From positions 1,889,267-1,953,266 of the forward strand of contig NZ_NIUC01000002.1 in NCBI RefSeq assembly GCF_002807035.1: a stretch of DNA of 64,000 bases. The letters run 5' to 3'. Position 1 is the first letter of the stretch. The number at the start of each line of letters is the position of its first letter. This document shows, piece after piece, positions 46,189-54,702 of the stretch. Source of the DNA: Algoriphagus formosus (lineage in GTDB: Bacteria; Bacteroidota; Bacteroidia; Cytophagales; Cyclobacteriaceae). The position numbers and the translations under genes were made by a program. The notes below the pieces were generated by a model that was not told the origin of the DNA, ran no database searches, and worked only from the letters and a program-made list of their open reading frames with translations.

Positions 46189-47088
46189 ATGTCAAACCTA
46201 TTCATACCTAACCCCAAAGAAGCAGAATCGATCCATATCCTGAGGGAAGTGGCGGCGCAGTTTGAGCGACCAGTATTGCTTTTTTCAGGTGGTAAAGATT
46301 CCATCACTTTGGTGAGATTGGCTCAAAAAGCCTTTTACCCTGCCAAAATCCCTTTTCCACTCTTACATGTGGACACCGGGCACAATTTCCCCGAGACGAT
46401 TGAGTTTCGTGATCAGTTGGTTGCCGAGCTTGGCCTGGAACTGATTGTGCGCAAGGTACAGGACTCCATCGATCAGGGGAAAGTAAGTGAAGAAAAAGGA
46501 CGCTATGCCAGCCGAAATAGCCTTCAGACTACCACGCTTTTGGATGCGATCGAGGAATTTAAATTTGACGCTTGTATCGGTGGGGCAAGAAGAGATGAGG
46601 AAAAAGCACGAGCAAAGGAGCGGGTATTTTCCGTGCGGGATGATTTTGGACAATGGGATGAAAAAAACCAGCGTCCTGAGCTTTTCGATATGCTCAATGG
46701 GAAAATTCAAGTAGGTCAAAACGTCCGTGTCTTTCCGATTTCCAACTGGACTGAACTGGACGTTTGGGAATATATTCGAACTGAAAATATCGCAATCCCC
46801 AGTATTTACTTTGCCCATAAGCGGGAGGTGTTTTTCCGTGATGGCTTGATCTGGACTGCTAATGAACATGTGTACCGAGAGGCTCATGAAAAAGTCATCG
46901 AGAAGTGGGTTCGATTCAGAACCGTAGGGGACATGACTTGTACCGCAGCTGTGCTTTCAGAAGCTACTTCCCTTGATGATGTGGTTGCTGAAATTCGGGA
47001 ATCCACTATCTCCGAGCGGGGAGCAAGAATCGACGACAAGCGATCAGAAGCCGCGATGGAGACCAGGAAGAAAGTTGGGTATTTTTAA
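46189..47088 (+). CDS. cysD: Sulfate adenylyltransferase subunit 2
   Basis: This is a 299-aa ATP-pyrophosphatase-type subunit of ATP sulfurylase that makes APS from sulfate and ATP. The PP-loop LLFSGGKDSITLVRL (about 31-45) and the core RDEEKARAKERVFSVRDDFG and PIFNWTELDVW-like region (FPISNWTELDVWEY) are clear. The C-terminal RSEAAMETRKKVGYF is the usual end. It works with CysN, encoded 300 bp downstream and separated by repeats. Confidence 0.96.
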   Translation: MSNLFIPNPKEAESIHILREVAAQFERPVLLFSGGKDSITLVRLAQKAFYPAKIPFPLLHVDTGHNFPETIEFRDQLVAELGLELIVRKVQDSIDQGKVSEEKGRYASRNSLQTTTLLDAIEEFKFDACIGGARRDEEKARAKERVFSVRDDFGQWDEKNQRPELFDMLNGKIQVGQNVRVFPISNWTELDVWEYIRTENIAIPSIYFAHKREVFFRDGLIWTANEHVYREAHEKVIEKWVRFRTVGDMTCTAAVLSEATSLDDVVAEIRESTISERGARIDDKRSEAAMETRKKVGYF

Positions 47089-47388
47089 TAGGCAGAAGAT
47101 TCTAGATGCAAGAAGCAAGACATGATTTGAAAAGATAGCTGCGCAGATAAAAAAGATATAGCTAAAGCTGAGATATATAAAATATTCAAAATATCTCCTC
47201 AATATCTCGCAAAGCATATCTTAAAAAAGATAGCTATGCAGATAAAAAGAGATACCGCTAAAACAGAGATAGATGGAGGAATTATCTTCTAAGTATCTCG
47301 CGAAGCGTATCTTTTTAGGGGATTATTCGAATTTCTGCATCATTGAAAAATAAAGGTGAATAAAGCTTACTCTAGGAAACTTAATAAA
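47089..47388. repeat. Intergenic repeats between cysD and cysN, with two tandem 95-bp units
   Basis: Two related units begin with GATAGCT at 47134 and 47229 and end with ATCTCGCAAAGCATATC and ATCTCGCGAAGCGTATC. Each has partly self-complementary ends. The preceding GATGCAAGAAGCAAGACAT (about 47105) belongs to another family seen at 48660. The cysN start codon follows directly. Confidence 0.7.
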
Positions 47389-48648
47389 ATGGACATACAA
47401 AACCGAAAACTAATCAAAATCGCTACCGCAGGCTCGGTGGATGATGGTAAAAGCACCCTGATTGGGCGATTGCTGTACGATACGGATTCGCTAACTACAG
47501 ACAAGATCGAAGCGATTGAGCGAAATAGTAAGCAACGTGGCTACGATTACCTGGACTTTTCCCTAGCCACAGATGGATTGGTGGCTGAGCGGGAACAGGG
47601 GATCACCATTGATGTAGCGCACATTTATTTTAACACTGCCAAAACCAACTTCATCGTAGCGGATACTCCGGGTCATGTGGAATATACCCGAAACATGGTC
47701 ACAGGTGCCTCCACTTCTCAAGTCGCCATCATCCTGATCGATGCCAGAAAAGGGGTCATCGAGCAGACCTATCGGCATTTTTTCATCGCCAATCTCCTCC
47801 GCATGAGTCATGTGGTGGTGGCTATCAATAAAATGGACTTAGTGGATTACAGCGAAGATGTATTTTTGAAAATCAAGGCTGATTTTGGTGCCTTGGTGGA
47901 GAAAAGCAATTTCTCCGAAGAGCAGATAACCTTTATTCCAGTTTCAGCCCTGAAAGGGGAAAATATCGCTCGGCAGTCAAAGGAAATGCCTTGGTATGTT
48001 GGAAATACGCTCTTGGATCATTTGGAAGTATTAGAACCTGAAGATTTGCAGGAGAGCACTACCGCGAGATTTCCAGTGCAATACGTAGTTCGGCCAAAGA
48101 CCGAAGCCTTCCATGATTTTAGAGGCTTTTCGGGAAAATTGTATGGAAACTTTCTGAAGGTTGGAGACCGTGTCAGTGTGCTTCCCTCAGGCAATGAAAC
48201 CACAGTTAAAAGCATTCATTTCTTTGATCAAAAGTTGGATTCTGCCGCACCGGGATCTTCTATTGTCATTACACTCGAAGATGAGGTGGATTGCAGCAGG
48301 GGAGATATGATTGTAAAAGTTGGCGAGGAACCACGGAGTGAAAAATTTATATCAGCTACGCTTTGTCAAGTTAATGCTAAAAATCTCCGAGTGGGCCAAA
48401 AGTACATTTTGCAGCATGGAGTGAATCGGGTTTTGGCTAAGGTTGACCGTATTGAAGCGAAAGTTCATGCAGACTTTTCAGGGGCTGAAGAAAGCGATCA
48501 ATTGAAGCTCAATGATATTGGTAAGGTTCAGCTTAGACTAAGTAAGCCTGTTCACTTCGATTCTTACCATAGCAATAAGTCCAACGGAGCCTTTATCCTG
48601 ATAGATGAAGGAAGTTTTGATACAGTCTCGGTGGGATTTATTGAGTAA
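47389..48648 (+). CDS. cysN: Sulfate adenylyltransferase subunit 1 (GTPase), short form
   Basis: This is a 419-aa translation-factor-type GTPase that drives CysD. The G1 loop TAGSVDDGKSTLIGRLL, the G3 motif DTPGHVEYTRNM and the G4 motif INKMD are visible, followed by two beta-barrel domains. The ATG at 47389 (MDIQNRKL) is preferred over a GTG 33 bp upstream, since the family starts close to the G1 loop. No APS kinase domain is fused at the C-terminus, in agreement with the APS-type reductase at 45238. Confidence 0.95.
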   Translation: MDIQNRKLIKIATAGSVDDGKSTLIGRLLYDTDSLTTDKIEAIERNSKQRGYDYLDFSLATDGLVAEREQGITIDVAHIYFNTAKTNFIVADTPGHVEYTRNMVTGASTSQVAIILIDARKGVIEQTYRHFFIANLLRMSHVVVAINKMDLVDYSEDVFLKIKADFGALVEKSNFSEEQITFIPVSALKGENIARQSKEMPWYVGNTLLDHLEVLEPEDLQESTTARFPVQYVVRPKTEAFHDFRGFSGKLYGNFLKVGDRVSVLPSGNETTVKSIHFFDQKLDSAAPGSSIVITLEDEVDCSRGDMIVKVGEEPRSEKFISATLCQVNAKNLRVGQKYILQHGVNRVLAKVDRIEAKVHADFSGAEESDQLKLNDIGKVQLRLSKPVHFDSYHSNKSNGAFILIDEGSFDTVSVGFIE

Positions 48649-48856
48649 AAGCTAGAGGCTAGACACCAGAAGCAAGACATAAGACTTTGATACCTACCTG
48701 CGGTAGGCAGGTTCAACATTCGGTGTTCAACATTCGATATCCGGAATTGATCAATACCGTGAGTGGGGACACTCACGGAGGCAGTCAACCTCAAACAAAG
48801 AACTTCGAACTAACCACAGCCATGACCCTGTCTTGGCTTTTTCTAAAAACCTAAAT
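48649..48856. repeat. Intergenic repeats between cysN and the sulfite reductase gene
   Basis: CTAGACACCAGAAGCAAGAC (about 48658), the palindrome CCTACCTGCGGTAGGCAGG (about 48692-48710) and CAACATTCGGTGTTCAACATTC (about 48713) are present. The first and last recur in the neighbouring gaps of this cluster. Confidence 0.7.
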
Positions 48857-48878
48857 CCTATAAAACCGATAGGGTTTA
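48857..48878 (+). promoter_or_regulatory. Candidate Rrf2 operator upstream of the sulfite reductase operon
   Basis: CCTATAAAACCGATAGGG followed by TTTA is a dyad CCTAT-7-ATAGG. It matches 20 of 22 bases of the element at 44933. It lies 13 bp before the start codon, with a weak -7-like AATATTG in between. Confidence 0.6.
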
Positions 48879-48891
48879 AAAATATTGTAAC

Positions 48892-50991
48892 ATGCACAGC
48901 TTTCGAACCGAACTGGAAAACCCTCTAGTAGAACGGGACATCGTCGAATTGGAGCGCAAAATTGCCCTTTTCCGGGAAGGGAAAATCGATGAGGAGAAAT
49001 TCCGAAGCCTTCGTCTAGCACGGGGTGTCTATGGGCAGCGTCAGCAAGGGGTGCAGATGGTTCGCATCAAACTTCCTTATGGAAGAGCTACCTCCGCTCA
49101 GTTGCGTAGAATTTGCAAGGTTTCGGAAGAGTATTCCACGGGTAGGCTACACATCACCACAAGACAAGATATTCAGATTCACTACGTGAGCTTGGATCGC
49201 ACTCCGCAGCTTTGGGCGGAGTTGGAGAAGGATGATGTCACGCTTCGGGAGGCTTGTGGCAATACAGTTCGCAATGTCACAGCTTCGGAAACTGCAGGTA
49301 TCGATCCGAAAGAACCCTTTGATGTGACTCCATACGCCGATGGCACCTTCCGGTATTTCCTGAGAAATCCGATTTGCCAGGAAATGGGGCGGAAATTCAA
49401 AATGGCGTTTTCTTCCTCCGATGAAGACACCGGTTTGGCTTACATGCATGACCTGGGCTTTATCCCAAAAGTAAAGGAAGTCGATGGAAAGCAAGTTCGT
49501 GGCTTCAAAGTTCTACTGGGCGGAGGTTTGGGTTCCCAGCCGAGACATGGAGATCTGATCACAGAGTTTTTGGAGACGGATCAATTGATTCCCTTTATCG
49601 AAGCGGTATTGCGGATTTTTGATAGGCACGGAGAAAGGGCAAGAAGAAATAAGGCTCGGATGAAGTTTTTGGTGAAGGAAATTGGAATTGAAGCCTTTTT
49701 GGACTTGGTGGAAAAGGAGAGAAAAGCACTTCCATTCCACTCTTTTCCTCTCCAATTCGAAGATCAGGAATCGCCTTCCCTTCCCAATCCTACAAGAGTT
49801 GAAGTCAATCCCGCCGAATTAGGTTTAGACTTTGAGCTTTGGAAGCTGACCAATGTACTCCCGCAAAAGCAGGATGGCTTCGTTTCGATTGGTGTTCGGG
49901 TACCTTTGGGGGATTTTTACCTAGATCAGGCTAGACCTTTGGCTGATTTGGTGGAAAAGTATGCCGCGGGAGAAGTTCGCTTTACACTTCGTCAAAACAT
50001 TCTTATTCGGGATGTGCGAGCCGATTTGGTTCCTTTCTTTTATCAAGAATTGAAAAAAATCAATCTGGCTCAACGTGGATACAATTCTCTGGGCGATATC
50101 ACCGCCTGCCCTGGCACCGATACCTGTAATTTGGGAATTGCCAGCTCGACAGGAATTGCGAAAGAGCTGGAAAAAGTCATCGAGCAGGAGTATCCTCAGT
50201 ATCTAAGCAACCGGGATTTGGTGATCAAAATCTCAGGTTGCATGAATGCTTGCGGACAGCACAACATGGCTCATATCGGTTTTCAGGGCATGTCTATGAA
50301 GGTAGGTAAAACCATAATTCCTGCCCTTCAAGTGCTCTTGGGCGGGGGAAATCTCGGAGATGGCAATGGTAGATTTGCCGATAAAGTCACCAAAATTCCG
50401 AGCCGTCGAGGCCCTCAGGCTTTGCGGGTTTTGCTGGAGGATTTTGAGAGAAATGCCGAAGGGAAAGACTTCCTCAGCTATTACGATCAACAAGGCCAAA
50501 TGTACTTCTACGACTTGCTGAAGGAACTCAGCGATGCCTCCACAGTGACTGAATCCGACTCGGTGGATTGGGGACATCAGGAAGCTTACGAGGTGGCAGT
50601 TGGAGTCGGTGAATGTGCGGGTGTGGTGATTGATTTGGTGGCGACTTTGCTTTTGGAAGCTTTGGAAAAGCTGGATTTAGGTCAGGAAGCACTCGAGCAG
50701 GGTCGCTGGTCAGATAGCATTTACCACCACTATGCTGGGCTGATCAATGCGGCCAAGGCACTTTTGCTCAGTGAAGACATCAGCACGAATAGCTATGCGA
50801 ATATCATCAGCTTGTTTGACAAGAAGTTTGTCGAAACCGGCAAAATCCAACTGGAAGGGACCTTTGCGGAAAAAGTCTATCAGATCAATCAGCAGGAACC
50901 AAGCGAAGAATTCGCCAAGGCTTACGGCAAGCAAGCGATGGAAATCTACGGATTGCTGAAAACCTATCGGGAAGAGGAGGTAGAGGCATGA
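48892..50991 (+). CDS. Sulfite reductase (siroheme, 4Fe-4S) with C-terminal HEPN-like domain
   Basis: This is a 699-aa enzyme expected to reduce sulfite to sulfide. It has two ferredoxin-like half-domains and two siroheme/Fe-S domains. The cluster ligands are C406, C412 (TACPGTDTCNLG) and C450, C454 (SGCMNACGQHN). The RQDIQIHYV and RQNILIRDV segments hold the siroheme-binding Arg residues. Family members could also act on nitrite, but the cysDNH context argues for sulfite. An extra C-terminal part (about 585-695, LEQGRWSDSIYHHYAGLINAAKALL-like, split here) resembles a HEPN helical domain and is not part of the classical enzyme. It overlaps cobA by 4 bp. Confidence 0.88.
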   Translation: MHSFRTELENPLVERDIVELERKIALFREGKIDEEKFRSLRLARGVYGQRQQGVQMVRIKLPYGRATSAQLRRICKVSEEYSTGRLHITTRQDIQIHYVSLDRTPQLWAELEKDDVTLREACGNTVRNVTASETAGIDPKEPFDVTPYADGTFRYFLRNPICQEMGRKFKMAFSSSDEDTGLAYMHDLGFIPKVKEVDGKQVRGFKVLLGGGLGSQPRHGDLITEFLETDQLIPFIEAVLRIFDRHGERARRNKARMKFLVKEIGIEAFLDLVEKERKALPFHSFPLQFEDQESPSLPNPTRVEVNPAELGLDFELWKLTNVLPQKQDGFVSIGVRVPLGDFYLDQARPLADLVEKYAAGEVRFTLRQNILIRDVRADLVPFFYQELKKINLAQRGYNSLGDITACPGTDTCNLGIASSTGIAKELEKVIEQEYPQYLSNRDLVIKISGCMNACGQHNMAHIGFQGMSMKVGKTIIPALQVLLGGGNLGDGNGRFADKVTKIPSRRGPQALRVLLEDFERNAEGKDFLSYYDQQGQMYFYDLLKELSDASTVTESDSVDWGHQEAYEVAVGVGECAGVVIDLVATLLLEALEKLDLGQEALEQGRWSDSIYHHYAGLINAAKALLLSEDISTNSYANIISLFDKKFVETGKIQLEGTFAEKVYQINQQEPSEEFAKAYGKQAMEIYGLLKTYREEEVEA

Positions 50992-51761
50992 GAACAATCA
51001 TCCATCCAAAAGTAACCCTGGTCGGTGCCGGTCCCGGAGATCCGGAACTGATGACTTTGAAAGGAATTTTGGCCTTGAATACTGCCGATGTGGTCTTGTA
51101 TGATGCTCTGATTGACCCGGTATTGTTGAAGCATGCACCAGCTACGGCTTTGAAGATTTTCGTAGGAAAGAGAGTCGGAAAGCACAGCACTCCACAGGAA
51201 GACACGAATCAACTCTGTGTGGAAATGGCAAAAAAGCATGGGCATGTGGTCCGACTAAAAGGCGGTGATCCCTTCGTCTTTGGTCGGGGTGGGGAAGAAA
51301 TCGAGTATATCGAGGCATTTGGAATTCCAACTGCTGTGGTTCCCGGGATCACTTCAGCCATTGCCGTGCCAGCGAGTGCGGGAATTCCGGTAACCAAAAG
51401 AGGCATATCTGAGAGTTTCTGGGTGGTTACAGGTACCACGACAGCGGGGGAACTATCCTGTGATTTGGCACTTGCTGCTCAGTCAACCGCTACTGTGGTG
51501 ATCCTCATGGGAACAAAAAAACTGGCTGACATATCAGAAACCTATCGAAAGGCAGGAAAAGCCAAGCTCCCAGTAGCTATCATTCAAAGTGGAACCACAC
51601 GAGAAGAAAAAATTACCGCAGGTTTCATTCATGATATCGAGCAAAAAGCATTGGAAAACCAAGTCGAAGCTCCGGCAGTAATCATTGTAGGTGAGGTAGT
51701 GCGGGAAAGTATTCGATTGGCGGAGGTGTATCGGGAGTTTGTGAAAATGGAAATACGGTAG
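50988..51761 (+). CDS. cobA: Uroporphyrinogen-III C-methyltransferase
   Basis: This is a 257-aa SAM-dependent enzyme that makes precorrin-2, the first step toward siroheme, the cofactor of the sulfite reductase encoded just upstream. The family signatures VGAGPGDPELMTLKG (7-21) and the later VRLKGGDPFVFGRGGEE and TSAIAVPASAGIPVTKRG are all clear. The ATGA overlap with the sulfite reductase gene suggests translational coupling. Confidence 0.95.
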   Translation: MRTIIHPKVTLVGAGPGDPELMTLKGILALNTADVVLYDALIDPVLLKHAPATALKIFVGKRVGKHSTPQEDTNQLCVEMAKKHGHVVRLKGGDPFVFGRGGEEIEYIEAFGIPTAVVPGITSAIAVPASAGIPVTKRGISESFWVVTGTTTAGELSCDLALAAQSTATVVILMGTKKLADISETYRKAGKAKLPVAIIQSGTTREEKITAGFIHDIEQKALENQVEAPAVIIVGEVVRESIRLAEVYREFVKMEIR

Positions 51762-52066
51762 AAACACACTTTGCGAAATACCATGGAAATATACCTCGCG
51801 TTGCTCGGTGAAATAGGCTCCCTTCGGTCGCGAAATAGGCCTATTACGAAATATCACTTCGGTTATGCTGCTTCTCCAGAAGCAGGACTATGTGGATTTA
51901 TTGATTGCTGCTTCTGGAGAAGCAGACCAACAGTGTACAAGATACTGTCTCAACCAAAATATTTAGCTCGACTTCATCGAGCTTATTTCTAAAGTATTTC
52001 CACCGTATTTCTTCAGCATTTCAAAAGTCTTTCTTCTTGTATCTAATATCTCGTTTCTAAAAAAAA
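51762..52066. repeat. 305-bp gap with repeats between cobA and the siroheme synthase gene
   Basis: AATATACCTCGCGTTGCTCGGTGAAAT (about 51787) matches, inverted, the region at 39842. Two related palindromes CTGCTTCTCCAGAAGCAG and CTGCTTCTGGAGAAGCAG lie at about 51869-51926. No gene is supported here. Confidence 0.7.
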
Positions 52067-52660
52067 ATGAACCATCTCTACCCCATATTTCTCAAAGTCC
52101 ACAAACTCAACGTACTCCTGATCGGAGGTGGATTTGTGGCAACCGAAAAGCTTGAATTTCTGCTTAAATCAAGTCCTGAAGCTCAAGTGACTGTGGTTTC
52201 CAAGTTTTTCCGCCCCGAGTTTTTGGAATTGGCGGAAGGAAAAGAGACGGTTACCCTTATCGAAGATTCCTACCATGAAAAGTATCTGGGAGGAAAGCAT
52301 ATTGTTATCGCAGCCACGGATGACAAAGCAGTGAATCGACAAATCCGGAATGAGGCAAAAGAGCGCTTTCTTTTGGTCAATGTAGCCGATACACCGGAGC
52401 TTTGCGACTTTTATCTGGGGGGGATTGTAACCAAAGGAAATCTCAAGATTGCCATTTCCACCAACGGAAAATCACCCACTACCGCTAAGCGACTCCGTCA
52501 ATTGCTTGAGGAAGTGCTTCCCGATGAGATTGATGATTTACTCGAAAATCTCAATGCTTATCGGGCCACGCTCAAAGGAGATTTTGAGTACAAAGTCAAG
52601 GCGATGAATGAGGTGACGGAGGGGTTGGTGAAGAAAGAGATGTTAGACACAAGACATTAG
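52067..52660 (+). CDS. Precorrin-2 dehydrogenase/sirohydrochlorin ferrochelatase (Met8/CysG N-domain type)
   Basis: This is a 197-aa enzyme that completes siroheme from precorrin-2 by NAD-dependent oxidation and iron insertion. The Rossmann loop LIGGGFVATEKLEFLL (about 18-33), the IAATDDKAVNRQI region and VNVADTPELCDFYLGG with its catalytic-type Asp are visible. It corresponds to the N-terminal half of CysG and to yeast Met8p. It is the last gene of the sulfate-reduction cluster and is followed by a terminator. Confidence 0.92.
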   Translation: MNHLYPIFLKVHKLNVLLIGGGFVATEKLEFLLKSSPEAQVTVVSKFFRPEFLELAEGKETVTLIEDSYHEKYLGGKHIVIAATDDKAVNRQIRNEAKERFLLVNVADTPELCDFYLGGIVTKGNLKIAISTNGKSPTTAKRLRQLLEEVLPDEIDDLLENLNAYRATLKGDFEYKVKAMNEVTEGLVKKEMLDTRH

Positions 52661-52765
52661 ACACAAGATTTCGGTATCTAGTAGCTGGTATCAAGATTTT
52701 AGAAGTGGTATGTTATAGGTGGGTTAGAGGTCTTGTCACCTGTTCACTTCTGGTCGATTAGCTAT
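52661..52765. repeat. Short repeat relic after the siroheme synthase gene
   Basis: GTTAGACACAAGACATTAGACACAAGAT (starting just before the stop codon) contains the same ACACAAGAC motif as the gap at 45940, in two copies 13 bp apart. Confidence 0.5.
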
Positions 52766-52801
52766 AAAATCACATCTTAAGTTCCGATTATGTGATTTTT
52801 T
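52766..52801 (+). terminator. Intrinsic terminator of the sulfate-reduction cluster
   Basis: AAAATCACAT pairs with ATGTGATTTT (10 bp) around a 14-nt loop, followed by TT. A further AAAATGTGATTT lies about 20 bp downstream and could form an alternative pairing. Confidence 0.75.
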
Positions 52802-52853
52802 ACACGTTTTCGGAAGATAAAATGTGATTTCACACCAATGACCCTTTGAAATA

Positions 52854-54506
52854 CTATTTCTCTCCCATCGGATCCACTCCCGTCATTTCCCAATGCCCCA
52901 AGGCTATCGGAATACTTCCAATCCCATTCAGCTGATCAAAAAAGTCCCGGAGCCGAAACTCCTCTCCTTTTTCTTCTTTAATTCTGGCAAAGTCAGCCAA
53001 AGCATTTTCCAAAAGGTATTTTCCGGTGATGTAGCTCGAACCGTAGCCAGGCTGACGCATGTAGAGGTGCTGCTCAAAAAGCAGAAGTTCTTTCTCCGTC
53101 TTCATCCAGCCTCTCGGAGTGTAATTCGAATGAATTCCCCCTGCTTCCACCATCGTCATCTCATTGGCTTGGGCATGAAGTGAACCCAGGCCCCTCGCCG
53201 CTCGCTGCGCTATCATGATGTACACAATCTCCCGAGAGCGGGGCGAATCTTCATACAACCCCGCATCCATAAACATCTCCTCAACGGCTGTGGCTGTTCC
53301 CTCATTTCTGCTGTCGAAAATATTATACAAAAGCGGTCCTCTTCGAATCAGGCTTTCATGCGGATCGTTGTCCATAATCGCCAGTTCAAACCAATGGTAA
53401 AAATGTGAATATAAAGGCAAGGGATCAATATGCATCCCGATGGTGAAGAAGTTCCGCTTTTCTTCAGGCACAAAGCTGCCTCTGTGCTCGCGTAAAGCTG
53501 GTTCGAAATAATCCTTTACAGTCAAAATCTCTTCTTTTTCTAAGAATTCCATCATTTTCTGAATGGACTTTTCGGTCAGTTGCTCAAATTCCTCCGGAGT
53601 ATTGGCTGCCTTTAGGAGAGGAAGGTTCCGGTTTTGATGTTCTTCCAGTTTTAGCGAACTCCAAGCTCTTGCCAATTCTCGCTTGAGAATCATCACCTCA
53701 TCCTCCCATGTTAAGGGTACTAAATGCACATTTTGGAGATACCAAGTGTAATTCTCTTTCCCGATTCCCGAAGGCCCGTCTTTCTTGGTAGCCTCTTCTT
53801 CCAGCCACTTAACAAAGTCCTCCGTGGAGTTAGTTGCTTCTTCAATGGCTTGGGTCAATTCCTGATTTTCTTTCACCCCAGGGAAACCCAAAATTTCCTT
53901 TAGGTCTTGAACCTGTTGACTGATGGTAGGTATTCCAGCAGCCCAAAGCTCTTTTGCATTTCCAGTCAAGTTCTCTTTCGCCTGGGTATTCAGGGAGGAA
54001 ACTGCCTTTATTTTTTCCAAAAACTCTTCCCTTTTTCCTGATTCCAAAGGAAAAGAATACTGCCAAACCTCCACTACTCCATGATGGGTCGGTCCTTCAT
54101 GGTCAGGTACATCACTTCGCTCCATCCAAATGGACTTATAAAATGCCGGGTCTCGCTCCCAGGGTTTCAGGATTCGATTATTGAAATCAAAGCCATTCAT
54201 TTCAGCCCAAACAATCCTCCAATCTACCTGCTCAGGAATGCTCCAGCCTGAGGTATCCATTTGAATTAGCTTGCTTTGCAGCTTTTCAAAATCAGGCATG
54301 CGTTGCTCAAAGGTAACTTTTCGATAGTCTGGAGCCCCTTCATGCAAGGGGGGATTCTCAAATTCCCTCCATTCAGTAAAGAGTGTTTCCAAATCCGAAT
54401 AAGAAGCTGGTTTTTGGCTGAGTTCAGCAGGTGAATTTGTAGTGTTTTGGCAACTGAAAAAGAGTGCTGCAAAAAGAAGGGAAAGAAAGGATAGAAGGCT
54501 TCGCAT
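52854..54506 (-). CDS. DUF885 family lipoprotein
   Basis: This is a 550-aa lipoprotein (signal with FFSC lipobox at about 16-19). DUF885 proteins are helical zinc-peptidase-like enzymes. Here the C-terminal half keeps [17 protein letters not shown] (about 395), and the end [22 protein letters not shown] (split) matches the family, with the final [14 protein letters not shown]. The classical HExxH-type site is altered ([16 protein letters not shown]), so catalytic activity is uncertain. It reads convergently toward the sulfate cluster and is divergent from metK. Confidence 0.8.
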   Translation of the reverse strand: MRSLLSFLSLLFAALFFSCQNTTNSPAELSQKPASYSDLETLFTEWREFENPPLHEGAPDYRKVTFEQRMPDFEKLQSKLIQMDTSGWSIPEQVDWRIVWAEMNGFDFNNRILKPWERDPAFYKSIWMERSDVPDHEGPTHHGVVEVWQYSFPLESGKREEFLEKIKAVSSLNTQAKENLTGNAKELWAAGIPTISQQVQDLKEILGFPGVKENQELTQAIEEATNSTEDFVKWLEEEATKKDGPSGIGKENYTWYLQNVHLVPLTWEDEVMILKRELARAWSSLKLEEHQNRNLPLLKAANTPEEFEQLTEKSIQKMMEFLEKEEILTVKDYFEPALREHRGSFVPEEKRNFFTIGMHIDPLPLYSHFYHWFELAIMDNDPHESLIRRGPLLYNIFDSRNEGTATAVEEMFMDAGLYEDSPRSREIVYIMIAQRAARGLGSLHAQANEMTMVEAGGIHSNYTPRGWMKTEKELLLFEQHLYMRQPGYGSSYITGKYLLENALADFARIKEEKGEEFRLRDFFDQLNGIGSIPIALGHWEMTGVDPMGEK

Positions 54507-54659
54507 GAGTTTTTAAGGATAGATGTAGGAAAGATAAGTGCTCCTTTTCCAGAATGCAAGATTTGAGAAGTTCGGATTATCGATCATGGTCTTCCTTTTC
54601 CACTGATCAGAAAATAGGATAAGGTTTCGGTTGAGGTTTTTTATTTCCCCTAGTTCCAC

Positions 54660-54667
54660 TAATTTTG
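54660..54667 (+). promoter_or_regulatory. Candidate -7 box of metK (TAATTTTG)
   Basis: An exact TAnnTTTG match lies 35 bp before the metK start codon. The nearest TTG upstream (54631) is at 26 bp, which is longer than usual. No SAM riboswitch-like structure is evident in the 196-bp gap. Confidence 0.45.
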
Positions 54668-54702
54668 GGCACCATTGAAAAACGCATCAATAATCTAGAT
54701 TT

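Noticed and set aside
54507..54702. Possible SAM riboswitch upstream of metK
   Set aside because: No paired P1-P4 layout or conserved core is visible; only a -7 box was found.
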